Part shown: positions 5,113 to 5,154 of the stretch, one piece after another
Layout of the letters: each line of letters opens with the position of its first letter
How positions within the stretch are numbered: position 1 is the stretch's first letter
NCBI GenBank assembly: GCA_018667205.1
Contig: JABIVN010000222.1
Span: 1-5,154 of the forward strand
Direction: 5' to 3'
DNA from: Gammaproteobacteria bacterium
GTDB lineage: Bacteria > Pseudomonadota > Gammaproteobacteria > Pseudomonadales > Azotimanducaceae
Length of the DNA stretch: 5,154 nt
Made by a program: the position numbers and the translations under genes
The notes under the pieces: model-generated
What the model saw: only the letters and a program-made list of their open reading frames with translations
What the model was told of the DNA's origin: nothing
The model's database searches: none

Positions 5113-5154
5113 GCAAACTCAAAGTCTTCTCGAGTTATCATTTGTTCCATGCGA
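5106..5154 (-). CDS. Possible C-terminal tail of an upstream gene, unknown
   Basis: On the minus strand one frame stays open from the right edge for 15 codons and ends with TAA at 5108-5106. It reads RMEQMITREDFEFAN. The other two minus frames stop sooner. It points the same way as the PqqD-like gene, 60 bases before it, and the third tandem repeat overlaps its last codons. It could be the end of a larger gene or of a precursor peptide gene, or mere chance, since 15 codons is short. No family is recognisable. Confidence 0.3.
   Translation of the reverse strand, partial: RMEQMITREDFEFAN

Overview
The window looks like an ordinary chromosomal stretch of a heterotrophic proteobacterium. The malic enzyme resembles Escherichia coli MaeA/SfcA, which makes a gammaproteobacterium the likeliest host. 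This is inferred from protein features only. Base composition is moderate, apart from an AT-rich patch at the right edge. I see no tRNA, rRNA, CRISPR array, transposase or phage gene.

Left part (1-1863, minus strand). The start of a probable biotin carboxylase (1-129, cut by the window edge) lies 9 bases downstream of a complete 574-residue acyl-CoA carboxylase carboxyltransferase subunit (139-1863). Its ribosome binding site overlaps the stop codon of the upstream gene, so the two genes form a tightly coupled operon for a biotin-dependent acyl-CoA carboxylase. A TATAAT element at 1899-1904 is the likely -10 box. The acyl-CoA substrate cannot be assigned, and several usual signature positions are altered.

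Middle (1864-2829). A 173-base divergent intergenic region with two inverted repeats separates the carboxylase operon from a plus-strand short-chain dehydrogenase (2037-2807). That enzyme resembles NAD-dependent type II 3-hydroxyacyl-CoA dehydrogenases (the HSD17B10 group). The divergent pair suggests a common role in acyl-CoA (fatty acid or branched-chain) catabolism. A product entering as a dicarboxylic acid or TCA intermediate could feed the malic enzyme next door, but that link is speculative.

Right part (2802-5154). The dehydrogenase converges on an NAD-type malic enzyme gene (2862-4571, minus). The 54 bases between them are packed with three hairpins, two of which overlap the stop codons. 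Upstream of the malic enzyme is a 198-base gap with a plausible promoter and a long leader, and on the other strand a tiny ORF with a perfect Shine-Dalgarno sequence. Then comes a PqqD-family small protein (4770-5045, minus) preceded by three tandem 14-bp repeats. A short reading frame at the extreme right edge may be the tail of the next gene. A PqqD-like protein usually serves as a peptide-binding partner in peptide modification clusters, so the region beyond the right edge is the most likely place for something unusual. Nothing inside the window by itself establishes a new system.
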